The translations under genes were made by a program, and so were the position numbers. A DNA stretch of 64,000 bases from Eucommia ulmoides (taxonomy: Eukaryota > Streptophyta > Magnoliopsida > Garryales > Eucommiaceae): the NCBI GenBank assembly GCA_016647705.1, contig CM028327.1, positions 11,606,365 through 11,670,364 on the forward strand, read 5' to 3'. Under the pieces are notes generated by a model, which did no database searches, was not told the origin of the DNA, and saw only the letters and a program-made list of their open reading frames with translations. The first letter of the stretch is position 1, and each line of letters begins with the position of its first letter. This document shows, piece by piece, positions 1 through 11,032 of this stretch.

Positions 1-382
1 CCTCTAGTAACTGTCTCTGCCATGATCTTTTCCACGTTCCATACTCAACTGCCATAAATGTTGCATGTGTGCCCATTACGGAAAGTTATGCCAATCATAT
101 TCATGCATAGGGAGGGTGGTAGGTTAGGTAACGGTTACCATTGACCTACCATCCTTAAATCTGTTAATTGGGCCTTTATTAGGCGACTTTGCCTCATACC
201 GAATAGGCCCATGCGTGGCTAAGCTGTACTTGGCAGGCCAGACTCTTCATTCTTGGGCTATTAGAGCAGTCGGTCCATTACTTGCTACTGGGTTGTTTCT
301 TCCTAGCCGGACCTCTTAAGCAGCTGCGACCCGCTAATTTATTATCGTCTTTTTCAACTTGCATTTGGGAATTTTTCCCACA
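1..382 (-). repeat. 3' LTR of the Tat-type element (partial)
   Basis: Aligns over its whole visible length with 9183-9540, with a short insertion (about 170-200) absent from the other copy. On the - strand it begins TGTGGGAAAAATTCCC at 382. Its other end lies outside the window. Confidence 0.85.
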
Positions 383-529
383 TAGTTTGCCCTCCTGACC
401 TTCGTGGTGGTTCTTTGAAGCGAAACGTAAGGTCATTCTTTTCCTGTAAGTTCTCATTTTCTCCTACTTTGTTGCTTGATTTTACTGCATTGTATTTTCT
501 CACACTCCCCCAAGCTCTTGATTCTAGTA

Positions 530-955
530 ATGGATTCTACCTCGCCACCTAGTCCGGCCGAGCCCGGTTCTTCATCCATGTTTTTCTTTGAGAGGGCATT
601 ATTAACTGTGACTCGTGCATCTACCAATTTTTCGATGAACTAGGGTGACCATGGGGCAAGCGTTTTCAGGAAGGAATAGCTCGAATCATTTAGGAATACA
701 TTTGAAATTCCTTCTTCGGTTAAAATTAGGGTTTCCTCTGAACATGAATGCCTATATTCCTATAAGGAAGATGAAATATGTTTTTTCGTCTGGATATTTA
801 AATACGGTCTCAAGCTTCCCTTCACTCGATTCCTTCGCAACTTATTCCTCCAATTGAAAATTACCCCAACCCAGTTAGTTCCTCATGGATTTCGCCAAAT
901 TATGGGTGCCCTTGCGCTATCCCTTTCAAACAAGGCACCCTTAACCATAGAAATG

Positions 956-999
<44 letters not shown>

Positions 1000-2933
1000 T
1001 ATGTCATCTCAAATTCCATAAAGATTATGGAAGATTTTATTATTTCACGATAAAACAATATATGTTTCTTACTGACCTTCCACTATCCATAAAGGATTGG
1101 AAGAATTTCTACCTATTCTTCAAAGGTAATTGGGAATTTTCCTATGAGGAGATAGGGCTGCCCCCGATCAAACTACGGCATTGCAATTACTTGAGTAATT
1201 TCCCTTTCTCCATCTTTGTAATTTCTGAGCTTTATCGCCTTTGTGGTATCCTTACCCTTCCACAAATTATTTTGCATAGGTAGGATTGTATGTTAAAGGC
1301 TTCGTTTATTGTAGAAAGTCATCGATCAATTAGGGCAGCTCTTGATACCGGAAGATCGATTTACCAAGAACTGGCTTACAAGCCATGTGCCCCCAAAAAT
1401 GAATATCGATAAAGCTCATGTCTCCCAATTGCATGATTTAGCTTTAGGGAAGAGGAAGAGAGCACCCAAGAAAACCACACAATATGTCGCATCTACCACA
1501 GTTGTCCAGACCGTTGTGGTTCTTCCCCGACCTACTCAACCTCAAAAACCTCAATTTGTCCTTCCCATATCGCCAGGTTCTGATGAGGACTTATAGCCTT
1601 TATGTATAAAACGAAGTGGAATAATGTCCATCCCAGTTGCTAGTTCTCACATCCCGGTCCTGACTGAAATTTGTGGCCTGAAATCGGCTACCCGAGCAGT
1701 TGGGATTCCTATAGTTTGGACTTTTGAGGCCACAACAACTTGTGCTCAACCCATTCTAGCTGCTCCTATGTCTGTAACTGGTACATCTGTAGCTCCAAGC
1801 CTGCTAGGGGCTTCTAAAGAGCAAATATTCCAATTGCAAGAAAGAGGTAGGCTTAACAGTTTCAAATCGTCAACAAATATTTGAGAATGCCATTCGATTT
1901 CTCTACAAGTAGTCCTGGGAGAAAAAGTTGTTCTACAACTGAGAAGTGTAGCCGAGTAGAGCTTTTTCAGTCTCTCGTCTGCGCTTTTCTTCAGGTAATT
2001 TTGAATTTATGTTTGTAATTTGTTTAGTGTGCTGAATGAGATTATGAGTAAGCCTGGGTATGTAGAGCATTCACTTGTCCTTTGCCGTGGCTGGGAGTTC
2101 AAATGATACATCTAAACTAGATGCCCAGCTCTTGCATCAACTGACTGCGTTCAGTCGGTTAGAAAATGATCTTTGAACTCTACAAGAGATGATAGGTTCC
2201 CTTGAAATCTAATTAGCATTGGAGAGGTCTTCAAAAGAACAATCTGAGACTAATTTGCAAACTGCTTGCGCTTAGTATGAGTTTTTTCAAAGAACAATCA
2301 ATCTCTAATCAACGAGAACTCCAGACTCTTATTTGAGGTTAGAAGACTGTCAATTGGGAATTTTACATTGGGAGAAAAACTCAACAAGCAGCAGTCTGAG
2401 CTTGATCTGAAGAAGACAGAGCTGAATGCCAAAACAGATACCCTCCAGCAATCATAAAAAATGAAAAAGTTGGTTTCTGATGAACTGAGCTCTGAGAATA
2501 TTAAAAGCTCAATGTTCGAGGCCAATTAGCAGCCCTGGAGGTAAAGTCCATAGAGTAGGCTATGGCTTTAGCGGACCTGACCGCAGTGGCATAGCAAAAA
2601 AAGATTAAGCATGAGGAGAGGATTAAAAAGATCTTGGAACACTTTGAATAGCTCAAAGAGAGCATTCAACTGGTTGGTTTTCAGTTATATCAAGCATAGG
2701 TGCAACAGGTACATCTTGAGTTGGATCTTGTCTTTTTGGACCAATTTGTGCCTGAAGACAAGGAAGGTCCTAGTTCTATTTTGGTACAACCGCCAAGTGC
2801 AGAACTCCCAATTGTTGGTGCAACAGACCCGTCCCTTCCTCAAAGATTGCCTTTCATTAATCACGCTCAGCTAGACACTGACCAAATCAAGCTCAGTTGC
2901 GAACAGGATCAACCCACCTCTAATCAAGCCTGC
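530..2933 (+). pseudogene. Antisense ORF of the Tat element, Transposase_28-like, 5' part
   Basis: The ATG at 530 opens a frame reading MDSTSPPSPAEPG, soon broken by stops and frameshifts. Translated pieces such as FKYGLKLPFTRF and ITPTQLVPHGFRQIMG (about 790-915) match, from memory, the 'putative gypsy type transposon' (Transposase_28) family, which sits beside plant gypsy gag-pol genes. A 40-base A run at 958-997 interrupts it. The 1340-2700 part is rich in Gln, Glu, Ser and Leu and looks like a decayed coiled coil. The frame reaches the solo LTR at 2934 and resumes after it in the same frame at 4313. It lies opposite to gag. Not functional as it stands. Confidence 0.6.
958..997 (+). repeat. 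Poly(A) run of about 40 bases
   Basis: Uninterrupted A tract inside the antisense ORF. It may be a slippage expansion of a Lys codon run or the tail of a small retrotransposed insert. Confidence 0.95.
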
Positions 2934-4312
2934 TGATATGTGTAATTTATCTATATATTTTCAAATTAGTTTTGGTAGTTTTCGAGTATTATTATAGTAT
3001 TTTAATATATTTTAATTCATTTTTATTTGTTTGTAGGTAAATAAGGTGTTTGGGACAAAAAATGACGAAAACGGTTGAAAAACGAACAATTCGGTAGAAC
3101 GTCAGTGAAAGAATAGTGGAAAACAAGCAAAAAGATCAAATATTCAAGAATGCAGTCCACCGCTGTAACAGTGAAAACCACCGCTGCAGCGATCAATCAA
3201 ACAGAATCTTTCTACCACCACCGCTGCAGCGGTGGCCTCCATCGCTGCAACGGTCAACTGCTAATAGACCTACTGACTTCCCACCGCTGCAGTGGTCTGA
3301 CACTAGCTGGAATAGATATTTTGGGATATTTTGGGATATTTTTGGATCCCTTATGAAATACCCATTTCTCCCTCATAATACCCACGTTTTTTTGGAGTGT
3401 TTTTGGAGCTCCAAGACATATCAACCAAGAGGAGATCACAAATCCAAGAAGAAAAAATGATCTCGGAATAGTTTTAGTAGACATTCTTCAGATAAGGGCT
3501 AATCTCCTTTGTTTCTCTCTTTATTTCTTAGTTTAGTTTGTAGTTTTGTTCATGTTTAGCTTGTATATTGTTGAAAATTGGGTTATGGCCATGTGTACCT
3601 GAACATGTATTGTTTAAGGGTTGATGTATTTCATGAAAACGTGTTTTGAATAAATCGATATTTTGTTAACGATTGTTTATCTTTATCCGACTGTGTTTAC
3701 CATTTTATTACTTCCATTATATGCTTGTTATGATATATTGGTTGGTTTGAGAATATGGGGTTTGACATTTGGGAAAGGTAACCCCAAATTCGGACTGAGG
3801 TTTAAACACAACGTGACGATCTAATGACTCGGGAGATTATTAGAAAGTATGAAATCCGTGAGGTTGGGGCGAGATTCATGTGATCAGTGTCATATAGACG
3901 CTAGATAGGGACGTCGGCGTTGACGCGAAGTCGTATATTCATTCACTTTACACTCGAGAGAGATAGTAAGTGAGATTTCGATACCTACAATGTCGAATAG
4001 TGTGAATGTCGTTGATGTAAATTAGATTGAATCAAACATGATTAAGTGAATAAAGTTAATCCCTAGACAATATTTTCCCATTAACGTCATAGTGGTATTA
4101 TAGTTTAATAATTAATTTAGTTTAGTTGATAATTATTAAAAAAAAAAAAACTAAATTTGAGTCGCCTAGATAAAATTAGGTTATAATAATTGCGGTACTT
4201 AGTGATGATCTAATCCAATTCCTATGGATATGACAACCCTTACTCTTCCTACTATATTAAAACTTGACCCATACACTTGCAGTAAAAGTAGCGACGCATT
4301 ATTCTGCTACCA
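2934..4312 (+). mobile_element. Solo LTR (Athila-type family), 1379 bp
   Basis: Starts TGATATGTGTAATTTATC and ends CTGCTACCA. Flanked by the 5-bp repeats CCTGC (2929-2933) and CTTGC (4313-4317), one mismatch. The same family is present at 47248-48626 on the opposite strand with exactly the same length, where a primer binding site follows it; this fixes both ends. It splits the antisense ORF of the Tat element, so it inserted later. Confidence 0.85.
3150..3296. repeat. Cluster of GC-rich palindromes in the solo LTR
   Basis: Five related motifs of the type CACCGCTGCAGCGGTG lie within about 150 bp. The best is a perfect 18-bp palindrome at 3218-3235 (CCACCGCTGCAGCGGTGG); the others are partial copies (for example CCGCTGCAGCG near 3181 and CACCGCTGCAGTGG near 3282). 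The rest of the LTR is AT-rich. Confidence 0.85.
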
Positions 4313-4593
4313 CTTGCCCTACTCATGAACTTGCTCAACCCACTTCTGCCCAAGCTCAACCTGTCTCCAATCTACTTCACCTTAGCTTCGATCATGCTTG
4401 TCCCATTCCCAACTCAGCTCAGCATGTTATCGTCCAAGCTTAGCTTATCCCTGAACCAATTTAGTTCAGCTCTAGTCTGGCTTTGGTCGCTTCTGACCAA
4501 GTTCAACATCTGCTCAGTGAATTAACTCTAGACGCAATTAACGTCCATGTTGTACCCCTGCCAGATGATGTAGATCAACTGGGCAGTGTTTAA
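4313..4593 (+). pseudogene. Antisense ORF of the Tat element, 3' part
   Basis: Continues the reading frame interrupted at 2933 by the solo LTR: NQAC before the insert, then PTHELAQPTSAQAQP after the duplicated target site. It has an internal stop after HVIVQA and a terminal stop at 4591-4593. Rich in Pro, Gln and Ala. Function unknown. Confidence 0.55.
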
Positions 4594-4785
4594 CTGATCA
4601 GTTGTCTTTCTAATTCCTATTTTCATCAGTTTTGTAAAGATGGTACTTTTAATTATGACTGTCTTTAAACATTCGTCATCTTTAGTCTAGGAAATCGTTG
4701 TCATTTTCCTTTGGCATTGGTTGCTACCATTTCGTATCTGACGTCTTAAATGCTTCGATTAACTGGTGTAACCTTTTTTGTCATT

Positions 4786-5330
4786 TAGTGGGCATTGGTT
4801 TGTCTATTTAAAGCAAAACACTCTTGAGGTTTCTTTATGTTTTCTTCAAGTGTCATCTCTTTTGTTTTCTTCTATTTTCTTCTATCTCGTATTAGCCATG
4901 GCCTCATCATCCTCCGCATCAGACATCTTTGATGTTGTCCAGGCTGACAGGAAGAAGGAGGTCGAACTAGGGTAGCGGTTTCGAATGATGGCTAAGGTTC
5001 TCGATAAGGAGCATCCACGGCTTTGCGCCCTCAAATGGGCCTGTGTTTCACCTTTTTTGTTATTTATTGGGCATTGGTTTGGCTATTTAAAGCCAAACCC
5101 TCTTGAGGTTTCTTTATATTTTCTTCAATTTTCCTCTCTTCTTCTTTTTTCTATTTTCTTCTATCTCGTATTAGCCATGGACTCATCATCCTCCGCATTA
5201 GACATCTTTGATGTTATCCAGGCTGACAAGAAGGAGGAGGTCAAACTAGGGCAGCGGTTTCCAGAGCTTATTATGATGGCTAAGGTTCTCGATGAAGAGC
5301 ATCCACCGCTTCCCGCCCTCGAAGGGGCCT
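4786..5330 (+). repeat. Direct duplication (~270 bp unit) of an ORF 5' region
   Basis: Two adjacent copies, about 4786-5049 and 5062-5330, share the same order: a GGGCATTGGTTTG block, a TATTTAAA TATA-like box, a pyrimidine-rich leader, GCCATGG start context, then codons for M(A/D)SSSSA.DIFDV. The first copy is closed by a stop (TAG at 4973-4975); the second runs into the longer ORF at 5177. Confidence 0.85.
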
Positions 5331-5545
5331 GTGTTGCCTTCGCCTCCCTTGATGCTACCCATTTTTGTGTGGTGTCTCAAATCCATGAACTTTGTAACTG
5401 CCTGAAATTGTCAGAAAAGGAAATTGACGATATGCAAGCCCAAGTCGATCTTCACAAATCCTACAATGACATGCTAAAGATGAAAAGAGACAAACTTTGG
5501 GAGAAGAATGAAAAGAAGAAAGAAAAGATACGCTCTCTAATCTGA
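5177..5545 (+). CDS. Second antisense ORF of the Tat element, coiled-coil protein, 122 aa
   Basis: I do not recognise the family. The start at 5177 is preferred over upstream in-frame codons because it sits in GCCATGG context, about 90 bp after a TATTTAAA box, and because the same start context occurs in the duplicated copy at 4899. Residues 1-60 are acidic and Ser-rich (MDSSSSALDIFDV); residues 75-122 are Lys/Glu-rich with heptad-like spacing, suggesting a short coiled coil. Uninterrupted, unlike its neighbours. Lies antisense to the gag of the surrounding retrotransposon. Could be a non-coding survivor; expression is unknown. Confidence 0.4.
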   Translation: MDSSSSALDIFDVIQADKKEEVKLGQRFPELIMMAKVLDEEHPPLPALEGACVAFASLDATHFCVVSQIHELCNCLKLSEKEIDDMQAQVDLHKSYNDMLKMKRDKLWEKNEKKKEKIRSLI

Positions 5546-6169
5546 GCATTAAATTGGTACGAAGAACGTGACTTCTACCATTCAAACTCAGATTCTAAGG
5601 GTTTAGGTCTTGTGTCTTCTCCCGGATTGGATTAGCGTCAAGCCCTATCTTTTCTCTTTTCTCTTTTCTCTTTTTTTTTTTTGTGTTTTCGTTTCTTGTG
5701 GAAAAGCCTCAAAAGTATTTTTTGAACAGTATGGGCTTATTAGTCACCAAATAAGCTCTTATAATGCTCTTGCAATGGCTCCATCAAATATTGGTAGGAT
5801 TCCTGTAATTGTAAAATCTGATTTATGTTGGAAGAAAGATGTAATGTACCTTCTGATTTCAAGACTTCTCCATTTTTCAAGATTATACCGATGCGGTTGT
5901 TACATATGAAAATTTTGTTTCATATGTCATGTATTAAATGATATGGGATGGATATGGGGCCTGGGCCATCGCATATCGAGTATTGAATTGTGTATTTAAC
6001 TTCACAGACATATCAAAAATAGATGTTTTAGGCGTATTAGTACTCTATTAGTACTCCATAATACTCTTCATGCTCTTCTCCATAACACGCTTAAGTCGTT
6101 AACATGTTATGGATTACCTGAGTCTTCGAGATTTATGGTCGAATTGATCTTAGCATCTTAATTGACGAC
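5546..6169. other. Interior of the Tat element with no recognisable gene
   Basis: Pyrimidine-rich around 5640-5690. A 99-codon + frame (5610-5909) has no recognisable domain. No polymerase homology seen on either strand. Confidence 0.5.
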
Positions 6170-6770
6170 TTGCTCTGGGTAGCTTGGTTTACAAATGAAC
6201 TAATCTAGGCAGTTTAGTTAAGTTAAGCTAGGTCAATTTTAGTGAGCTGAGCTAGGTAATTCTAGTTGCGAACTGGGCTGGGCAGTTTGATTTATGAACG
6301 AACTGATCTAGGCAGTTCGGTCGAGCTGAACTAGGCAACATTTAGTTGAGCTAAGCTAGGTAGCTCTAGTTGTGAACTGGGCTAGGCAGTTTAGTGAACG
6401 AACTGAGCTAGGCAGTTCGGTTGAGTTGAACTAAGCAGCTTTTAGTTGAGTTGAGCTTGGCAGTTCTGGCTGTGAACTGGACTAGGCAGTTCAGTTGATG
6501 AACGAACTCAGCTAGGTAGTTCGATTGAGCTAAACTAGGAAGCTTTAGTTGCGAATTGGGTTGGGCAGTTCGATTTATGAATTAACTGATCTAGGTAGAT
6601 CGGTTAAGCTAAACTAGGATGCCTTTAGTTGAGCTGACCTATGCAGCTTTAATTGAGCTGAGCCAGGCAACTTTGATTGAGCTGAGCTAGGAACCTCTGA
6701 TTGTGGACTGGGCTGGGCAGTTCCATTTATGAACGAACTGATCTAGGCAGTTCAATTGAGTCTTGTTTAT
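6170..6770. repeat. Degenerate tandem repeat array in the Tat element
   Basis: About 600 bp built from the short motifs GAACTGGGCTAGGCAGTT, GAGCTGAACTAGGCA and CTTTAGTTGAGCTGAGCT in alternation. A higher-order unit of roughly 110-120 bp recurs about five times (GAACTGGGCT near 6270, 6375, 6475, 6705). It sits where pol would be expected. Confidence 0.85.
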
Positions 6771-6999
6771 CGTTTCTAAACATAAAATTGATACTTCTTT
6801 GTAAAGCGAAATGGTTTTTATTTCATTGAAGAAAATAGCAAGGGACAATTCTTCCTCTAAACTTGAAACGAAAAATCACAAAACAAAAATCATAAAACAA
6901 AAACTCACTAAAAGGGTCTTTAAAGTAAACTAAATAAGTTAGGTTGTATGATTCCATCTCTGCAGAGCTCATGTCCTTGATCTGGGCTATTGACCTACA

Positions 7000-8905
7000 C
7001 TTCTGCGTTTATGATCACTATATAGCTCTCTTTCCCTTCATGACTATTGTGAAACACTGCCTAGACGTAACCTAGTCTCCTCTGATTATGGTCACCCTGC
7101 CATCTTTCACATACTTAATGCATTGATGGAGAGTTAACGCTACAGCTCCTATTGCATGGAGACAGGGTTGTCCTAGAATAGCATTGTATAGAGATGTAGA
7201 GTCTATCACCATGAACTTGGTAGCTTTGATCACTCCACCTTCATCTTTGTTTGCAGTGACGGATAAGGCATCATAATAAAGGTAAGCTACCCCTTATAAT
7301 CTTCGTCATTGAAAGTGGTCATTGGCCCAGTATTACTGGTTAGAGCCATTACTTCCCCGTAGCATCGCTCCTCTACTACCTCGCGGGCCTTCCTTTTTCG
7401 CTTGCAATTCGACTTTCTAGCATAGGGACTTACTGTGTTTATTATGTAGATGACCCCACGAGTATTGTTCGGGTCATCACTCTTCCTTTCATTGTCGCGA
7501 TTCTTTGAACGAGCTTCACTTCTTGGTCTTTTTCTTTCCCTCGTCCACTCTTGTAGATATCCGCGTCGCTGTCCAATGTCGATCAATCACTTGATCTCCC
7601 CTTAAAGCTCTCGGCAGTTGTCAGTATCATATTCATGATCTTTGTGGAATTACAATACTTGTCCTTGTTCTTGGTAGATTTTGTCAAGGGTTTAGGAGGC
7701 CACTGCATGACCTCATATGATTTGATCTAATGAAGTTTTCGGGAGATTGGCATACGTAAGCCCGATTTGGCTCCTGATGTACCCCTGTTTTTGTCGTTGA
7801 GCTCCTAGGATGCTCTCTCTGCCGATCTGAGGTGTTGTTCTTAATTCTCTAACAACTTGTTTCACCAGTCTTAGGGTTGTCTTTCGTTGCTGATCTGCCT
7901 TCTCGTGCCTATTTAACATCTTCCAGTTTCATATAGGGTTTTGTCTTCTCCATCAACTCAGTCATAGTCTTCGGGGTATGTTTTGTCAACGAATCCTAAA
8001 ATCGACCTGATCTCAGCTCCGAGGTGAATGCATTTATAATAAGGTTTGAATCACAGCCCTCAATGCATGTCAGCTCTTCGTTGAAGTGATTCATGTATTG
8101 ACGTAAAGATTCGGCTTTTTCTTGTCGCAATATTAGCAAGTAGTCAGCACTCTTCATCAGCCTTTGGCACGTAATAAATCGGATGATAAACTACTTTCCA
8201 AAATCCATAAAGGATGGGTAGTAACGAGTTCAGCCACTCCGGGGCTGACCCTTTCAAGGTTGTCGCAAATGCTCTGCACATCGTGGAGTAACCCGTTCCA
8301 TAGATCAATATCAGATGCTTGAATTGTCAAATGTGGTATACCAGATCTATTCTTTCGTCGTACTTCTCAAACTTGGTAGGGTCAAACCTGTTAGACAGTG
8401 GTGCTTCTAGGATGTCTGGGGTGAAGGGCATCTTGGTTCCCCTTAGTGGTGCGTCCAGCTCGTCCATCAATAGATCTCTACCCTCTAGTACTCCACGTCA
8501 CTGATGGAAATCTACCATCTCATTTCAGGTCAGCATCCATGCCCCACCTAGGTAGTTACTCATATCTCTTTAGTCTGTTCGTCCTCCCTGTAACGGATCT
8601 GGAGATTCGGGCAACTCCGTCTGTTCCCCGAAGCTGTTATTAACAGGAGAGAATTGTTGAGCATACTCAGCCATCTGTCTAGCCATCTGCATCATCATCC
8701 CTTCTATGGTAGTGATCTTCTCTATTAGGGCATCAATTCTTGTATCTGCGGTCTGTATTCTAGGGGGAAGAATGGTATGCACTCCACTTGGGGCCTCCAT
8801 ATGTGCTTCTCTGCTTACTCGTGGCGTGACTTCACTGCCCTGGCTCAGACTAATCATTCTTGATCGTAGTTGTCTCATCTCGTTGGTAAACTTCTTTTCA
8901 CTCAT
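7000..8905 (-). pseudogene. gag-protease region of the Tat element, decayed
   Basis: Read on the - strand from the ATG at 8905 (MSEKKFTNEMRQLRSRM), 3 bp past the primer binding site. About 110 codons run open to 8570. After that the homology is scattered over frames: DAPLRGTKMPFTPDILEAPL (8460-8400), the Retrotrans_gag core MCRAFATTLKGSAPEWLNSL near 8280-8220, a basic stretch at 7560-7380, then MTTFNDEDYKG and YNAILGQPCLHAIGA (7320-7130), which resemble the gag-protease junction and aspartic protease region of plant gypsy elements. Many stops and shifts. Non-functional. Confidence 0.75.
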
Positions 8906-8908
8906 TTT

Positions 8909-8924
8909 CCTACAAACGGTGCCA
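8909..8924 (-). other. Primer binding site of the Tat element
   Basis: The - strand reads TGGCACCGTTTGTAGG, two bases after the LTR end. It resembles the TGGCGCCGTTG primer sites of Tat and Athila elements, usually assigned to a tRNA-Asp primer. A second example with the canonical TGGCGCCGTTG lies at 47224-47241. Confidence 0.7.
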
Positions 8925-8926
8925 AA

Positions 8927-9540
8927 TGATGTTGCCAAAAAAAATACCGGGTGCATGTTTCAAGCCCTCACGCATTGGAAACCTCCACAACCAGCGATCT
9001 GACCTATAAAACCTATTAGTTCTATAGGGATGATACCAGTGTGGTGTCGGCCAAAGAACCTCCGGCGTGAGAATAAGGTCAAAATGCTCAAAGATATATC
9101 CAAAACTTTAGAGAGTATTGATTGTAATATTAAGAGTGTTGTCATATTGATACCTCATTCCATGTCGTATATGTAAGTCGTACCTCTAGTAACCGTCTAT
9201 GCCATGATCTCTCCACGTTCCATACTCAACCACCGTAAATGTTGTTTGTGCTCCCATTATAGGAAGTTGCATCAACCACGTTTGTGCATGGGGAGGGTGG
9301 TAGGTGAGGTAACAGTTACCGTCGACCTACCATCCTTAGATCTGTTAATTGGGCCACACCGAATAGGCCCATGTGCAGCTGAGATGCACTTAGCAAGCCA
9401 GACGCTTCATTCTTGGGCTATTAGAGCAATCGATCCATTACTTGCTACTGGGTTGTTTCTTTCAGGTCAGACCTCTTAAGCAGCTCTGACCCGCTATTTC
9501 ACTATCGTCTGCTTTAACCTTCATGCGGGAATTTTCCCCA
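8927..9540 (-). repeat. 5' LTR of the Tat-type element, ~614 bp
   Basis: Right edge (start on the - strand) TGGGGAAAATTCCC at 9540; left edge CATCA just before the primer binding site. Positions 9183-9540 align with 1-382. Confidence 0.8.
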
Positions 9541-9643
9541 TACCACACAAAAAAAAAAAAATTAGGACGTGTATGACACCTATAAATCTTAGCAATGGGG
9601 AGACCCTTCCTTAGGTTACCCCCATATTATCTATGGAAAGTAA
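9541..9643. other. Short spacer between two mobile elements
   Basis: Contains an A run of 14 and nothing else recognisable. Confidence 0.5.
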
Positions 9644-10893
9644 GGGAAAATGCACTTTTAGTCCTTTAAGAATAAGGTGAGTGTTCAAGTGAATTCTAAA
9701 GTTTGTAAGGTGACACACTTGGTCCCTCATATTTTAATTTGGCTTCAATTTGGTTCAATGAAAAATTTCGTTAAAGAAATTGGACGGTTTCTGTTAGTTT
9801 AGGGATAATTTTATTATTTCTCTCATCCATCTCTCTTGATGTCAATATAAAAACAAAGTATAATTTTATTTCATTTGTTTTTTAATTTTTATGAAACAAT
9901 ATTTTTAAAATAATAATTCTTGAAACAATATATTAAATTTTTTAAATAATTCTATAAATTATTTTTAAAAATTATGTAATTATCTATGAAAAAAATTATA
10001 TAAATTTTATGTGAGCCTATTAAAACGTAAAGAATAAGAGAATAAAAAATTATTAAAAAAAATAGAAGAATGAAAAGAATATGAGGAAAGATATGAGAAA
10101 TGAGAATTTCAAATAGCTAAAAATTTATGCCCATCTCTATTGTCCAATTCCAATTTATCCAACGTCCATTCCACTCTGACCACGATCTTGGTTACAACAT
10201 GATGAGTTTCTGTTGGCGACGAAATCCCAGTCAGTCTCTCAAAACGGATGCCCTGGAGCTTTCTTCGATGGGGACGTTAACATCCAATGCGAACAGATGC
10301 CCCAAAACTTTGTTGAAAATGTGGGAAAGTCTCAAAACTTCTTCATGGAATTTCCTCAAACTCCGAGATGAAGTATTTAAGGTTGACAAATTGCTTCATT
10401 CCTTAAGGGTTGACATGTTTCACGTCATTGATCTATCATGCTTGATTAAAGTTCTCTCCCTCAAGATTCTTTTAATGCTCCTTGTTTTCCTGAGTAATTT
10501 GTTCGTGAGCAAACAGATGAGAAAAATAAAATGAAAAAAGAGTATTGAGGACAAGGAAGATATATAATGTTTTTTTTTTTTTTTCCATAAATATATTTAA
10601 ATTTTAAAAATATTGTTTGAAGAAATATTAGAAATTTAAAAAATATAATTTCATAACAAAAATTAAAAAATAATTAAAAACAAAATTACACTTATGTTTT
10701 GATATTTTGATGTCAAGAGAAATGGAAGAGAGAAATAACAAATCACTAAGGAAATCATCATATTTCTTTAACAAAATTTTCTATTGAAACAAATTGAAAC
10801 CAAATTAAAATATAAGAGACCAAATGTGTCAACTCTCCAACTTTAGAGTCACACGAACGCCTGCTAACTTAAGAAATTGAGTGTAATTTTCCC
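9644..10893. mobile_element. MULE with long terminal inverted repeats, possible Pack-MULE
   Basis: The arms at about 9644-9900 and 10640-10893 are inverted copies (both start GGGAAAAT and share GGTGACACACTTGGTCCC/GTTGACACATTTGGTCTC and CATATTTTAATTTGG-type blocks). Nine-bp flanks GGAAAGTAA (9635-9643) and AAAAAGTAA (10894-10902) agree at 7 of 9 positions, the size expected for Mutator-like elements. The core (about 10110-10545) is less AT-rich and open in one + frame for 135 codons (10127-10534), with no transposase similarity. It may be captured host sequence, but I do not recognise it. Confidence 0.7.
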
Positions 10894-11032
10894 AAAAAGT
10901 AATGTACATACGTGTCAAATGTTATATCTTGCCCCTGTCATATGGTAGATGCCTCTTGCAGCCATGGACCATAACAATAGTTATTCCACCATCAATTAAA
11001 GCAACTCCAACAATTCGGCCGTGCTCTCTAAC

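Larger units (their letters stand above)
1..9540 (-). mobile_element. Tat-type Ty3/gypsy LTR retrotransposon, pol-less, cut by window edge
   Basis: Seen: near-identical sequence at 1-382 and 9183-9540 gives two LTRs; a primer binding site reads on the - strand at 8909-8924; a decayed gag-protease follows leftwards. No reverse transcriptase, RNase H or integrase homology is visible between 7000 and 5600. That space holds a tandem-repeat array (6170-6770) and + strand ORFs (530-4593 and 5177-5545). Known: Tat/Ogre-lineage elements often carry extra ORFs, some antisense to gag-pol, and tandem repeats near the 3' end. Inference: a non-autonomous Tat derivative. A target-site duplication cannot be checked because the left LTR runs off the window. 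Confidence 0.8.

Noticed and set aside
8909-8924. tRNA gene at the primer binding site
   Set aside because: Only the 3'-end complement of a tRNA is present, next to an LTR end; no cloverleaf.
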